This document shows, in pieces, positions 26,676 to 35,610 of a stretch of 64,000 nt of DNA (the first letter of the stretch is position 1; each line of letters opens with the position of its first letter). A model generated the notes under the pieces. The model was not told the origin of the DNA. It searched no databases and was given only the letters and a program-made list of their open reading frames with translations. The translations under genes and the position numbers were made by a program. The DNA is from Bacteroidota bacterium (GTDB lineage Bacteria > Bacteroidota > Bacteroidia > B-17B0 > Aurantibacillaceae), in contig JAFDXR010000008.1 in the NCBI GenBank assembly GCA_018267825.1, forward strand, positions 124,001 through 188,000, given 5' to 3'.

Positions 26676-27854
26676 GTTTAACCTGTTCTCCACAGGAGCC
26701 GCATACATCTTCAAAAACAACTGACGAAGCGCATCCTCCTCGCCGGAAAGTTTCTTAATATGGTTTTCTACGTAAATTATAAAATGGTCTTTTTCATCAG
26801 GTGCGTACATGTCAGCAAACACATTGGTGTCGTGCAACAGATCGTAGGCAATGTAGTTGACGTGATTGAGCTTATAGTCGTGGTGAATCCGTTTGTCGAT
26901 GAGCGCTGTCAGTGTTTTGATCTTTTCATTTTCATTGCTGCAGGCTTTCTCAATATCGTGTAGCTCCTGTTGAATGGGTTTGCCAAAAGCCATGTGAATT
27001 TTTCCTTTTGGCTGTGTGATGCCGGTTACAATGCTATTGATATCTTCCCCGGGTGCTTTTACATATTTGGTATGCAACGACGAGAGGTATAACTCCTGTA
27101 CTTTCAATGCATCGCAGGGTTCATATTCAAAGCTGATGGTAAGGGGTACAATATTCAGTTGCGAAAAACTCTTTACGAAATCGCGGTCACCGCTCATGTT
27201 CAGCATTTTCAGCAAGCCGGTTTGCGTCTGGTCATTCCCGTCTTTGGTACGCCCATTGCGCTGGGCGATCCACACACTGGTGTTTTTATCCAGAATAGTG
27301 TGGCGTATGTAAGCGCTCAACTGACGTGAGATATCATACATTTCCTTGGCATTACCTTCACGCTTTACGGTAAACATCCGGTTCATCCGTCCAAAGTCTG
27401 TAATAAAACCCTGTTCCATCAGGTTACTGCCAAAAGTAATTTCCGAAGTCGCAAAATTTTCCGCTTCCAGTATGATCTGCAGAATAGCACTGTCGAGCAA
27501 TATGTCGCGGTGGTTGGCAATGTAAAGGTAAGCTTTGTTTGGGTCGAGGTTCTCAATGCCGCTCCAGGTAAGGCCCGCAGACGTTCCTTTAACGATTGTC
27601 CAGATCGCATGGCTCATGTAATTGGTCTGGAAATCGTAAAGCGAAGTAACTGTCTCTGCTTTTTTAACAGCATCTTTCAGGGTGATGCCTTTCCAGAGGT
27701 AGCTCATTAACTGAAAATACAAAGGATCCGCTGTGATACGCGCCATTACTTCTTTTACCTCGCTATCGTAATGCGGACGCAATGTTTCGAAGTCAAATTC
27801 CCTCGCAAACTCACTGATATGCGGAGCCGGTTCTGATGTAAATTTCTTAAGCAT
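26667..27854 (-). CDS. PlsB/PlsC-type acyltransferase
   Basis: 395 aa. The acyltransferase block has ANHRDILLDS with H and D separated by five residues instead of the classical HX4D, then GRMNRMFTVKREGN and WIAQRNGRTKDG in the place of the phosphate-binding EGTR-type block. It likely acylates glycerol phosphate or lysophosphatidate, or another lipid. No membrane segment is obvious. The start codon shares one base with the stop of the adenylase gene upstream (27854), so the two are coupled: a ligase that activates an acid and a transferase that places it. Confidence 0.8.
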   Translation of the reverse strand: MLKKFTSEPAPHISEFAREFDFETLRPHYDSEVKEVMARITADPLYFQLMSYLWKGITLKDAVKKAETVTSLYDFQTNYMSHAIWTIVKGTSAGLTWSGIENLDPNKAYLYIANHRDILLDSAILQIILEAENFATSEITFGSNLMEQGFITDFGRMNRMFTVKREGNAKEMYDISRQLSAYIRHTILDKNTSVWIAQRNGRTKDGNDQTQTGLLKMLNMSGDRDFVKSFSQLNIVPLTISFEYEPCDALKVQELYLSSLHTKYVKAPGEDINSIVTGITQPKGKIHMAFGKPIQQELHDIEKACSNENEKIKTLTALIDKRIHHDYKLNHVNYIAYDLLHDTNVFADMYAPDEKDHFIIYVENHIKKLSGEEDALRQLFLKMYAAPVENRLNLK

Positions 27855-29152
27855 TATTTCTGTCTTCTGTCAATAAATGTAATGGGCTTACGACTCATCT
27901 CCGGCATTTGCCGCTTTTGAATGGCTTCGGGGCTATCCGTCTTAATAGCAGGTGCGACGCGCAATTTCGCCCTGAAATGATCCTTCAGTTCCTTTTCAAA
28001 ATTGGGTGGTGTTTCGGTAACGCCGATGTGAATCAATATTTCATCTGTATCGATGTCGTTGGTATATACTTCTACAATGTAATTTTTAATGTATGGTGTA
28101 TGATTCAGAATATCGTACAGCGCTGGCGGGTATAATGTGGTACCCTTGAATTTGATCATCTGCTGCTTACGCCCGAGAATAGGGCTCAGGCGGGCTGTTG
28201 TACGTCCGCAACTACAGGCCTCTGTATGTGCTACACATATATCACCGGTTTTAAACCGGATAAGCGGCATGCCTTCTACACCCAGCGTTGTGACTGTGAG
28301 TTCTCCAGGCTCTCCCGGCCGCACGGGTTTATTGGTTTCATCGAGGAACTCCATAATAACCAGTTCGGGATGATGATGTCCGCCACGACCTGCCCCACAC
28401 TCTGTAAAGGCTGTGGCCATTTCGGTGCTGGCATAGGTGCTGTAGAGTTTAACAGGCCAGGCATCGGTAATACGCTTGCCAAGTGTATTGTATGAAAAAT
28501 CGTCGTTGCGGATCGGTTCGCCGATACAAACTACTTTTTTGATGGATGAATTTTTATAGTCAATTCCATTCAGTTCGGCAAACTCAATAAGCTTAATCAT
28601 GAACGATGGTACTGCAATGGCAATAGTCGGTTGCAGGCGTTTAATGGTATCCCATTGAAACTCCGGCATCCCATTACCCACACGCACTACACCCGCACCC
28701 ATCTGGCGGATGCCAAGGAAATAAGCCATACCCGCCATAAACCGGCGATCCATGGTAGTCATGAGCTGATAGATGTCGTGCGACGAACCATCGGCACAGG
28801 CCAGTGAAATACGCTCGTTGTAGGTCAGCCGATCCAGGTCTTTGTCGGTCATCACAAACGTGACCGGGTCACCAAGTGTACCACTGGTGGTGATATAATC
28901 AATAATCTTTTCGGGCTCTACACAAATAAAGTCTTTATTGAATTTATAGAGATCATCTTTCGTTGTGACGGGTATACGCGCCAGATCTCCGATCGTTTTT
29001 ATACTGCCAACATCAATACCATTGGCCTGGAAAAGGTTCTGATAAAATCTCGAGTGTTGTTGTACATAATGCAACAGTTCACGGAGTTTCTGCTCCTGGA
29101 ACGCTCTGATCTCATCAGCGGGCCTGGTTTCTATTACGGGGATTCCCGACAT
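27854..29152 (-). CDS. Phenylacetate-CoA ligase-like (PaaK family) AMP-binding enzyme
   Basis: 432 aa, the usual PaaK length. The ATP/AMP site is ITTSGTLGDP, later YSTYASTEMATAF and RFKTGDIC. The cysteines in TEACSCGRTTAR resemble the zinc-like CSCGR motif seen in PaaK relatives. It should activate a carboxylic acid to acyl-AMP and then acyl-CoA; the substrate is unknown and need not be phenylacetate, since no paa pathway gene is nearby. Coupled with the acyltransferase gene directly downstream. Confidence 0.85.
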   Translation of the reverse strand: MSGIPVIETRPADEIRAFQEQKLRELLHYVQQHSRFYQNLFQANGIDVGSIKTIGDLARIPVTTKDDLYKFNKDFICVEPEKIIDYITTSGTLGDPVTFVMTDKDLDRLTYNERISLACADGSSHDIYQLMTTMDRRFMAGMAYFLGIRQMGAGVVRVGNGMPEFQWDTIKRLQPTIAIAVPSFMIKLIEFAELNGIDYKNSSIKKVVCIGEPIRNDDFSYNTLGKRITDAWPVKLYSTYASTEMATAFTECGAGRGGHHHPELVIMEFLDETNKPVRPGEPGELTVTTLGVEGMPLIRFKTGDICVAHTEACSCGRTTARLSPILGRKQQMIKFKGTTLYPPALYDILNHTPYIKNYIVEVYTNDIDTDEILIHIGVTETPPNFEKELKDHFRAKLRVAPAIKTDSPEAIQKRQMPEMSRKPITFIDRRQK

Positions 29153-29231
29153 ACGACACGAATAATTTTAAGAGTTTAAATTACTCATTTTTGCAGGAAC
29201 AGGCAGGAAAAAATTTCAGTTTTTGATCGGT

Positions 29232-30929
29232 TTATTTACCGGGTCTCCGGCAGGCCTCCAGGCTTTCCCTGATCTGGCGCTCCTCCTTGAGTGTCGCTAC
29301 ATCTTTTGTGAGTGCCTTTTCATAGCAGGTGATGGCTTTCGGGTAATTCTCCTGCGATTTATAATAGTCGCCCAGAATCTGCCAGGTGTAATAACTCTCC
29401 GGATTGCTGGCCTCAAATGAAGCCTCGAGGTTCGGCCTGATAGCTATCTTGCCGGGAGCTTTGGTGATATACTGGATGTAATGCTTCAATTGTTTGAAAC
29501 GCAAAAAATCCTGGTATTCTTTGGTTTTCAGGAAAGGATCGGCCGGAATCGTATATTGTTTTTCGTGAATCGGTTTCTGCTCGCGGAGATCGGCATATTC
29601 GCGAAACACCTTGTGAATATCGTAGCAGATAAACTCCCCGCACTGGAAAGGATTGGCCGATACCCACATCAATCCGTCGGCCGGTTTAAATACCACACCA
29701 TGGTGAGCCAGGAGCTGGTTGAGGGCTTTTTCATTGCCCAGCCCCATATTACGGTCGTTGATGCCACGTTGATCGCGCAGGATGTTTGCAGCCATCACAT
29801 AGTTCACCGTATCATAACGGTCGAGGAGTTGCTGCAACCTGTATTTGCGGTACAACGAAGAACTTTCGGCCTGTGAAGTCAGATTGGGCAGGTCGTTGGC
29901 AAAAGCGGCTCCCTGGTAGTGATTCGGGCAAATAATCTCTTTGGAATTCGGCACCTCGTAGATGTCCATTTTATCAGGGGCTTTCTCGATGCTGATGGTT
30001 TTATTATCGGGGGCGCTGCCTACGAGAATACTCTCACTCACAAACACATCGCGCTTCTGTGCAATGGCAATGGCCTCTTTGATGTTGGAAGCATACTGCA
30101 ATATCTCGCGGGCCAGCAGGGCAATAGGTGTGGCGGCATCTGTCGGAATTTTACTCTTGGCGGCGTTGATGGTCACTGTGATTCCCTTTTCATTCATACC
30201 ACTGCAGGCCCCGATAAATCCGGGCCAGGTGACCGTTACAAACTTATAACCCGAGTCGGGATTTGTGAACTGAACGATTTTGTTTTTAGCAAATTCGTCG
30301 CCGCTGTAGAAATCGAAGTTACGGCCCACAAGCAGTTTGTGATCCGCGCTTTTTTCGTCCCACACACTGAAAGATGTACAACCAACGGTCATGTTCTTAT
30401 CCTGCAGGGCATGTCCGATGTCGTGCGCACCATGGTAATTGAGAATACGATGATACTTCGGGCCAATGAAATCGTATTTATCGGACGCGTAGTGGGCAAT
30501 GCCATATATCTCCTGTTTATATTCTTCGGTGATATGATCCGGCAAATGTCTGTTGAAGTAGGCTACGAAATATTTCAGAAATTTCAGGTAGCTCAGATCC
30601 GGCACCAGCACTTTGATCTGGTCTACAAAAGCATCTTCCTGGTGTGCATGAAGTTCTTTGGTGAGAATACCATTAGCTACACCGCGTTCAAAACCATTTC
30701 CCTGTACATAGAGCTCCCAAAGACCGCTGCTATCCTGTTTCAGCCAGCCGTTTTTGGTTTTATAAAATGTAGGGGTAATTTCCTGTCGGGTATTGTTGAA
30801 GGCCGACTGATCTGCGATTTGGGGCTCATCGATACGAATGGCCATAAAAAAATAGATCGCAAATACGACGAGCAGAATAAACAATCCCAGGAGGGTTCTC
30901 AGAAAATATTTTAAGAGTTTTCGAAGCAT
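29232..30929 (-). CDS. C45-type Ntn hydrolase (acyltransferase-like) with membrane anchor and TPR
   Basis: 565 aa from ATG 30929 (MLRKLLKYFLRTLLGLF), chosen because a TACCTTTG promoter box lies 15 nt upstream of it and downstream of the longer start at 31034. One N-terminal membrane segment (about 8-30) is followed by a domain with GCTSFSVWDEKS, whose Cys184 fits the nucleophile of peptidase family C45 / 6-aminopenicillanic-acid acyltransferase. VGRNFDFY and GFIGACSGMNEKGI are also typical. In classical members the Cys becomes N-terminal after self-cleavage. The last 60 residues hold a TPR-like motif (YYTWQILGDYYKSQENYPKA). Substrate unknown. Confidence 0.8.
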   Translation of the reverse strand: MLRKLLKYFLRTLLGLFILLVVFAIYFFMAIRIDEPQIADQSAFNNTRQEITPTFYKTKNGWLKQDSSGLWELYVQGNGFERGVANGILTKELHAHQEDAFVDQIKVLVPDLSYLKFLKYFVAYFNRHLPDHITEEYKQEIYGIAHYASDKYDFIGPKYHRILNYHGAHDIGHALQDKNMTVGCTSFSVWDEKSADHKLLVGRNFDFYSGDEFAKNKIVQFTNPDSGYKFVTVTWPGFIGACSGMNEKGITVTINAAKSKIPTDAATPIALLAREILQYASNIKEAIAIAQKRDVFVSESILVGSAPDNKTISIEKAPDKMDIYEVPNSKEIICPNHYQGAAFANDLPNLTSQAESSSLYRKYRLQQLLDRYDTVNYVMAANILRDQRGINDRNMGLGNEKALNQLLAHHGVVFKPADGLMWVSANPFQCGEFICYDIHKVFREYADLREQKPIHEKQYTIPADPFLKTKEYQDFLRFKQLKHYIQYITKAPGKIAIRPNLEASFEASNPESYYTWQILGDYYKSQENYPKAITCYEKALTKDVATLKEERQIRESLEACRRPGK

Positions 30930-30944
30930 TGTTTTCAGAAGCTT

Positions 30945-30952
30945 CAAAGGTA
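30945..30952 (-). promoter_or_regulatory. Bacteroidota -7 box
   Basis: On the minus strand TACCTTTG, a full TAnnTTTG match, lies 15 nt before ATG 30929 and settles the start of the C45 gene. Confidence 0.5.
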
Positions 30953-31008
30953 AGGGTCTTATTTGGGATACGGAAGGGCTGAAATCATAAAAAAGGCTAT
31001 TCAAACCA

Positions 31009-31938
31009 TTATTCAGCGATATGCAAGTTTTCAAATTTCATTCCTACAATATGATTGTCTGCGGCAAATAGTATGGTCAGGTGATGTTTTTTATAATGGT
31101 AACTGTAAAAGATTCTGGTCTTTTCATCGAAATAGCTATTTTGCAGATAAGCGTGCCTGTTATCCAGTTTTGTATCTGGTTTTCCGAGTTTATGCCGGAG
31201 CGCTGCAAGGTCATCCGTCCATTTTATTCTCCTGGGAAGCTCTCCTTTATAGCAGGTATCCACTACAATACTCTCCAGGTTCTCATCATATCCGAAACAA
31301 AACAACACATGGTCCTCCGGGAAATTGATATAATAAAAATTGTCCCATAAGATATAATCATTGCCCAGCAAAGACTGAATTTGCAAAAACACAGGGTCCG
31401 TTGCCGGCTTCGACAACGCTTTCCATAACGTATTATAGGATAGTGCAGCCGAATTATTTGAAAATTCCTGACGATCCGCATTCTGCTCGTAATATTTATA
31501 TCCCACAAAGCCCAGGTATTTATGATAAAACAGACCATTTATTATTATGACACCAGGTAGCTTGTTCGTATGATTGACGCGAACTGAAAAGTTAAAATAG
31601 CAGTCGCATCTATATTTACTCCATAGTTCGACAACTTCCTGGGCCCCTCCATAATGCTTCCAGGGAGAGTATTCTCCACCTATATCCAGAGATAGTGTAT
31701 CATTGTTTGCTTTGATAATTCGTGGCGAAAAATAGGGAAAGCAGGAATGAGAAAATGAAAAATTCAGGAAACAGACGTCTCCGGGTTCGATATGCATATC
31801 ATGAATTTGCTGTTGGCCTTCGCAGTCTGCCGCACAATCGCTATAATAAAAATCGACTACTTCAGGTTTATATTGTGCCATTGAAACATTTACAAACAAA
31901 ACAGACCAGAAACAAATAAGGTGTCGGAATGATATCAT
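31009..31938 (-). CDS. Secreted protein of unknown function
   Basis: 309 aa from ATG 31938 (MISFRHLICFWSVLFVNVSMAQ), a signal peptide. A TTG two codons upstream is less likely. The mature protein is rich in Tyr, Phe and Cys (SDCAADCEGQQ, YRCDCYFNFSV), so disulfides and an extracytoplasmic location are plausible. Nothing in it points to a family. It ends 79 bp before the C45 gene on the same strand. Confidence 0.7.
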   Translation of the reverse strand: MISFRHLICFWSVLFVNVSMAQYKPEVVDFYYSDCAADCEGQQQIHDMHIEPGDVCFLNFSFSHSCFPYFSPRIIKANNDTLSLDIGGEYSPWKHYGGAQEVVELWSKYRCDCYFNFSVRVNHTNKLPGVIIINGLFYHKYLGFVGYKYYEQNADRQEFSNNSAALSYNTLWKALSKPATDPVFLQIQSLLGNDYILWDNFYYINFPEDHVLFCFGYDENLESIVVDTCYKGELPRRIKWTDDLAALRHKLGKPDTKLDNRHAYLQNSYFDEKTRIFYSYHYKKHHLTILFAADNHIVGMKFENLHIAE

Positions 31939-32027
31939 TGGCAAAGTGTTTTTACCTATAACTATCCAGACGGTGAATCGTTACATGTCACGTGGAGGAA
32001 AGTCAACGATTAACAAGAGCATTGCAG

Positions 32028-32078
32028 GCAGATGAACACAGATGGAGAACGCGGATTGTCGCAGATCCGAACAGCTGC
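32028..32078. repeat. Diverged copy of the intergenic GCAGAT repeat
   Basis: This segment repeats the words GCAGAT, GAGAACGCGGATTG and CGCAGATC seen in the 14128/14294 repeats, with substitutions. It lies in the 257-bp gap between an unknown gene and the aminotransferase gene, beside a small hairpin (GTAAACA 32090-32096, TGTTTAC 32101-32107). I see no gene in this gap. Confidence 0.5.
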
Positions 32079-32138
32079 AAAAGACTTTGGTAAACATCCT
32101 TGTTTACAGGCCACACATATATGGCTGTCCCATAAAAC

Positions 32139-32180
32139 AAAACAGCCGGATTATGACACGTATCACAAACCGGCTGTTTT
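32139..32180 (-). terminator. Terminator of the aminotransferase gene
   Basis: AAAACAGCCGG and CCGGCTGTTTT form an 11-bp stem around a 20-nt loop, followed on the minus strand by TTTTGTTTTA. It begins 16 bp after the 32196 stop. Confidence 0.8.
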
Positions 32181-32195
32181 CAGAATATTCTGTTA

Positions 32196-33404
32196 TCAGG
32201 CATTCACAGGCTTCATGGCTTTTACAGCACATGCTGATATTTTAGAGGCCAGGTCTTTCATCTCGGCTTCGGTCCAGGTGCAGCGAACACCAAATGAAAT
32301 GAGGCGTCCAACAACATCCTGCGTTTTAGGCAGATCGAGGTTTTTATAGTCCTGCGGTGCACCCAGTACTTCTACCGGGAGTTTAGATACGGTGCGCATC
32401 TCCTTAATATGATCCCATTGATTAATGAAGTGGTACATATTGGTGAACCAGTAGTTAAATCCGCCTACACCGGCAGCATTGAGTTCTGCAACGGTACGTT
32501 TCGCTGTTTCCGTATCGGGCATGAGGAGATTCAGGAAAGTGGCTGAATCACCGGCAGGGTCGGCAATACGGGCAAAGCCAATGCCTTCGGTTTTTGAGAG
32601 TTCGCTGGTCAGAAATTGTTTATTGGTTCTGTTCTTTTCTTTAATACCAGGCACTTTGCGGGTTTGTGCCACACCAACGGCAGCATGCAGTTCCGAAATG
32701 CGGTAGTTGAATCCAAGGTATGGGTGATTTTCCATACCGCGGTTATTTCCAATATGGTCGTGGCCGTGGTCGCTGTACACATCGGCTTTCTTATAGGTTT
32801 CTTCGTCGTTTGTAACGAGTACCCCACCTTCGCCGGCTGTGGCGATTTTAAAGAAGTCGAATGAGTAGCTTCCGGCTTTCCCGAAGAGGCCGGTATACGT
32901 TCCTTTATAAGATGCAGCAAAAGCCTGCCCGGCATCTTCCACAAGAATAAGTTTATGATCGTTGATCACCTTCATGATCGGATCCATATCGGCCATGCCA
33001 CCGCACATGTGTACGAGGCATACGCCTTTGGTTTTAGGGGTGATGGCTTTTTTAATGCCCTCTGCACTCAGGCAGAGTGTTTCGTCGATTTCGGCAAATA
33101 CGGGCAAAGCCCCCACAAATAATACGGCTTCGATGGTGGCCATGAAGGTAAAGGGCGGTACAATCACTTCGTCGCCCGTACCGATGCCGCTGGCAGCCAT
33201 TGCTGTAGCAATGGCTGTAGAACCGCTACTCATGGCATGTGCAAATTTAGCGCCTGTGATTTTCTTCACTTCGGCTTCAAAATCCTTTGCTTTCCAATGG
33301 TTATTGCGCTGTGCATCGTGTCCGTAGCGGAATAAAATCCCGGTCGATACAACATCGTCTATTTCTTTGCGCTCTTCGGCGCCGAATAATTCTGTTCCTG
33401 GCAT
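32196..33404 (-). CDS. DegT/DnrJ/EryC1/StrS-family PLP aminotransferase
   Basis: 402 aa. PLP enzymes of this family aminate sugar-nucleotide or keto-sugar precursors of surface glycans. The PLP-binding lysine is Lys186 in SFDFFKIATAGEGG; SSGSTAIATAM and LVEDAGQAFAAS are the phosphate-binding and Asp-containing pieces. The N-terminus (MPGTELFGAEE) and the overall form remind me of the KdnA-type 8-amino-Kdo transaminases, but no kdnB partner is near, so I keep the general call. A TAnnTTTG-like box (33449-33456) precedes it and a clear terminator follows. Confidence 0.88.
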   Translation of the reverse strand: MPGTELFGAEERKEIDDVVSTGILFRYGHDAQRNNHWKAKDFEAEVKKITGAKFAHAMSSGSTAIATAMAASGIGTGDEVIVPPFTFMATIEAVLFVGALPVFAEIDETLCLSAEGIKKAITPKTKGVCLVHMCGGMADMDPIMKVINDHKLILVEDAGQAFAASYKGTYTGLFGKAGSYSFDFFKIATAGEGGVLVTNDEETYKKADVYSDHGHDHIGNNRGMENHPYLGFNYRISELHAAVGVAQTRKVPGIKEKNRTNKQFLTSELSKTEGIGFARIADPAGDSATFLNLLMPDTETAKRTVAELNAAGVGGFNYWFTNMYHFINQWDHIKEMRTVSKLPVEVLGAPQDYKNLDLPKTQDVVGRLISFGVRCTWTEAEMKDLASKISACAVKAMKPVNA

Positions 33405-33448
33405 GATATAGTCTTTTTAAATAGGTTTTGCTGTTATAAAACGTGCGA

Positions 33449-33456
33449 TAAAGGTA
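33449..33456 (-). promoter_or_regulatory. Candidate -7 box of the aminotransferase gene
   Basis: TACCTTTA on the minus strand, 7 of 8 to the consensus, about 45 nt before ATG 33404. Confidence 0.4.
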
Positions 33457-33518
33457 CAAAATTATGTCCGTTCCGCCTTATTCCTGAAATGAGGGCTCCG
33501 GGAGGCCTGAACAACGGC

Positions 33519-33992
33519 TCAGTTAGGGAAATACTGGAATCCGCCGGGCTCATCGGCTTCTTCATCGGCTACGCCAAAATTGATGGATTGCAACCTGTTG
33601 TTCTCAAAATAGAAGTCGATACCGGCATTGTCGAAGCTCAGGCGTTTCTCGCCCCAGTCGTGGGTTTCGGAATCGGTCAGTTTATAGCCGTTTTCGTTCA
33701 TGAGGGCTGTAATGGCCTTTTCGTTCATGCCGAATATTTTGACACCAAACAGTAGAGTATCTTCGTGATCTACCTCTACAGAGCTGAATTTACGGCCATC
33801 GAGGTTATCGAAAAACAAGGAAAATCCATTTTCCCAGTAATGCATCACATAGGATTCGGCATCGAGGATATCGTCGGTGAGAACCTGGGTTTCGTCGGGT
33901 ACACCAAAGATTTTCTCAGCATCTTCGGGCAACAGCGAGAACTCAAGCGCGCAAAAGCCCACCAGTGGTTTTATTTCGGGAATAAGGTCCAT
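33519..33992 (-). CDS. Small acidic cytoplasmic protein of unknown function
   Basis: 157 aa, acidic, without signal peptide or membrane segment. It looks like two related alpha/beta halves (LFFDNLDGRKFSSVEVD and IDFYFENNRLQSINFGV share a pattern). I do not recognise it. The size and acidity would also fit an immunity-type protein, but no toxin gene is adjacent and this is not supported further. It is separated from tRNA-Lys by that gene's promoter. Confidence 0.65.
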   Translation of the reverse strand: MDLIPEIKPLVGFCALEFSLLPEDAEKIFGVPDETQVLTDDILDAESYVMHYWENGFSLFFDNLDGRKFSSVEVDHEDTLLFGVKIFGMNEKAITALMNENGYKLTDSETHDWGEKRLSFDNAGIDFYFENNRLQSINFGVADEEADEPGGFQYFPN

Positions 33993-34067
33993 ATACTGGC
34001 TAAAATAAGCATCGGAACCCTGATAAACAAAGGGCCATGTGAGAAAATAATATTTTTTGCAAAAAAT

Positions 34068-34098
34068 TTTGCGGGAAAGAATATTGCTGTTATATTTG
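34068..34098 (+). promoter_or_regulatory. Promoter of tRNA-Lys
   Basis: TTTG (34068-34071), 19 bp, then TATATTTG (34091-34098): a perfect Bacteroidota -33/-7 arrangement. Transcription should begin near 34104, about 28 nt before the tRNA. Confidence 0.8.
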
Positions 34099-34132
34099 CA
34101 GCCCGATTTAGAGGTTTTGGCCTTAAAATCAA

Positions 34133-34205
34133 GATTCCGTAGCTCAGTTGGTAGAGCAATACACTTTTAATGTATGGGTCCTGGGTTCGAGTCCCAGCGG
34201 GATCA
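34133..34205 (+). tRNA. tRNA-Lys (anticodon UUU)
   Basis: A 73-nt cloverleaf. Acceptor GATTCCG/CGGGATC, D arm GCTC/GAGC, anticodon stem ATACA/TGTAT with loop CTTTTAA (anticodon TTT), T arm CTGGG/CCCAG with TTCGAGT, and discriminator A. CCA is not encoded. It stands next to the 3' end of the eCIS operon, with a shared terminator between them. Confidence 0.97.
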
Positions 34206-34206
34206 C

Positions 34207-34245
34207 AAAAAAAGCCTCACAGAAATGTGGGGCTTTTTTGTTTTT
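34207..34245. terminator. Bidirectional terminator between tRNA-Lys and the eCIS operon
   Basis: AAAAAAGCCTCACA and TGTGGGGCTTTTTT pair around a short loop, with A- and T-runs on both sides, so it can stop transcription from either strand. On the minus strand it lies just after the ATPase stop (34261). Confidence 0.85.
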
Positions 34246-34260
34246 ATACATCATGATACG

Positions 34261-35610
34261 TCACACCTTCCCGTCTTTCTGAATTTCCTTTCTGGCACCA
34301 GCCAACACATCCGTTTCGGCAACGATGGTGGCGTTTTTCCGGGCTGCCATGAGTGCTCCGTAACGCGCCACATTAATGATCGCACCACCAGCCAGCTCAT
34401 AGCGTTGGGCCAACTGTTTAATGTCGAGTTTTTCATCGAGTTTGAGTGTTCCGCCAAAAGCCTGCTTCCATAAAGTTTCGCGCTGCTCTGGGCCCGGCAT
34501 GGCAAAAAAGATCATATTCTGAAAACGACGACTGAAAGCCTCATCGATATTCGCCTTGAGATTAGTAGCCAGAATCACCACGCCCGGAAAATCTTCGATG
34601 CGCTGCAACAGGTAAGATACTTCCTGGTTGGCATAGCGGTCGTTGCTGCTACTGGTTTGTGTGCGCTTACCAAACAAGGAGTCGGCTTCATCAAAAAACA
34701 AAATCCAGTTTTTATGCTGAGCCTGGTCAAAAACATTCGCCAGGTTTTTTTCAGTTTCACCGATGTATTTGGATACCACCATGCTTAAGTCGATCCGGTA
34801 AACATCAAGCCCGGTTACCTTTCCGAGCAATGCTGCAGTCAGTGTTTTTCCTGTGCCCGGTGGACCGTAGAATAAAGCCCGGTAGCCGGGTTTCACCACT
34901 TTAGCAAGTCCCCATTCATTCAGAATTTTATCCCCGTGCGTAATCCAGTCGCGAATCTCATTCACCTCGTCGAGCGTATTATCGTCGAGTACCAGGTCTT
35001 CCCAGCTGCAGGCGGTGGTTAAACGCTTTGCCGGAAAATTGGTACTGAAATCCGGTTTATGCGAATCCCCCAGTGTGAAATAATTCAGGTACTCCGCCGA
35101 CAAGGTCATCACACCACTCAAAAAAGGCTCGTGTTCCTTAGCCGCCGTGAGATTCAGAATACCAAACTTTTTGAAAGGATGGTCATCACCAAATAGGGAA
35201 CTGATATAAAAACGTGTATCGAGCTGCTGCGCCGCCAGGATAAATGCTGCAGTTTCACCTGTTGGAATAAAACCATGGTGATTTGTGCCCCGGAGACCGC
35301 CGAATTCGGCAAAGGGCTTGTCGTAGGTGTCGTTGCGTGTATAAAACACATCGAGCAGCTGTGGTTGTATATGAGGTGCCAGCGCCAATACGATCATGAC
35401 ACGCTCAGCAAAACCAAAATTGTAATGTTCGATGATGCGGGCATAGGGCGACTGGTTCACCGAAAGATCAGGAGCCGGTACATCCGATACGCGCTCATAT
35501 TCAGCAGGCTTGTTCCAATATAAAGCCATGCGTGTGGCAATAACTTTTTCAAGCCAGAGCAATTCCTCAAACAAGGTATTGGCATTTTCTTTCATCACCT
35601 TTATATCCAT
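34261..35610 (-). CDS. eCIS AAA+ ATPase (Afp15/Pvc15 type)
   Basis: 449 aa. The C-terminal AAA+ module has Walker A GPPGTGKT (249-256), Walker B ILFFDEAD, sensor-like ILATNLKANID and the arginine-finger region FSRRFQNMIFF. The N-terminal 200 residues are an eCIS-type extra domain. Afp15-class ATPases are not part of the mature particle; they are needed for assembly or cargo loading. It overlaps the tape-measure gene by 10 bp and is the last gene of the operon before the terminator. Confidence 0.9.
   Translation of the reverse strand: MDIKVMKENANTLFEELLWLEKVIATRMALYWNKPAEYERVSDVPAPDLSVNQSPYARIIEHYNFGFAERVMIVLALAPHIQPQLLDVFYTRNDTYDKPFAEFGGLRGTNHHGFIPTGETAAFILAAQQLDTRFYISSLFGDDHPFKKFGILNLTAAKEHEPFLSGVMTLSAEYLNYFTLGDSHKPDFSTNFPAKRLTTACSWEDLVLDDNTLDEVNEIRDWITHGDKILNEWGLAKVVKPGYRALFYGPPGTGKTLTAALLGKVTGLDVYRIDLSMVVSKYIGETEKNLANVFDQAQHKNWILFFDEADSLFGKRTQTSSSNDRYANQEVSYLLQRIEDFPGVVILATNLKANIDEAFSRRFQNMIFFAMPGPEQRETLWKQAFGGTLKLDEKLDIKQLAQRYELAGGAIINVARYGALMAARKNATIVAETDVLAGARKEIQKDGKV

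Noticed and set aside
26676-26700. Terminator between the convergent barrel and acyltransferase genes
   Set aside because: The genes overlap by 9 bp and no GC-rich stem with a T-run is visible on either strand.
29919-30914. A 331-codon plus-strand frame
   Set aside because: Antisense to the C45 hydrolase gene, which has a promoter, a start and family motifs.
33519-33992. Immunity protein for the eCIS toxins
   Set aside because: Only size and acidity would suggest it; it is over 20 kb from the toxin genes and outside their operon.
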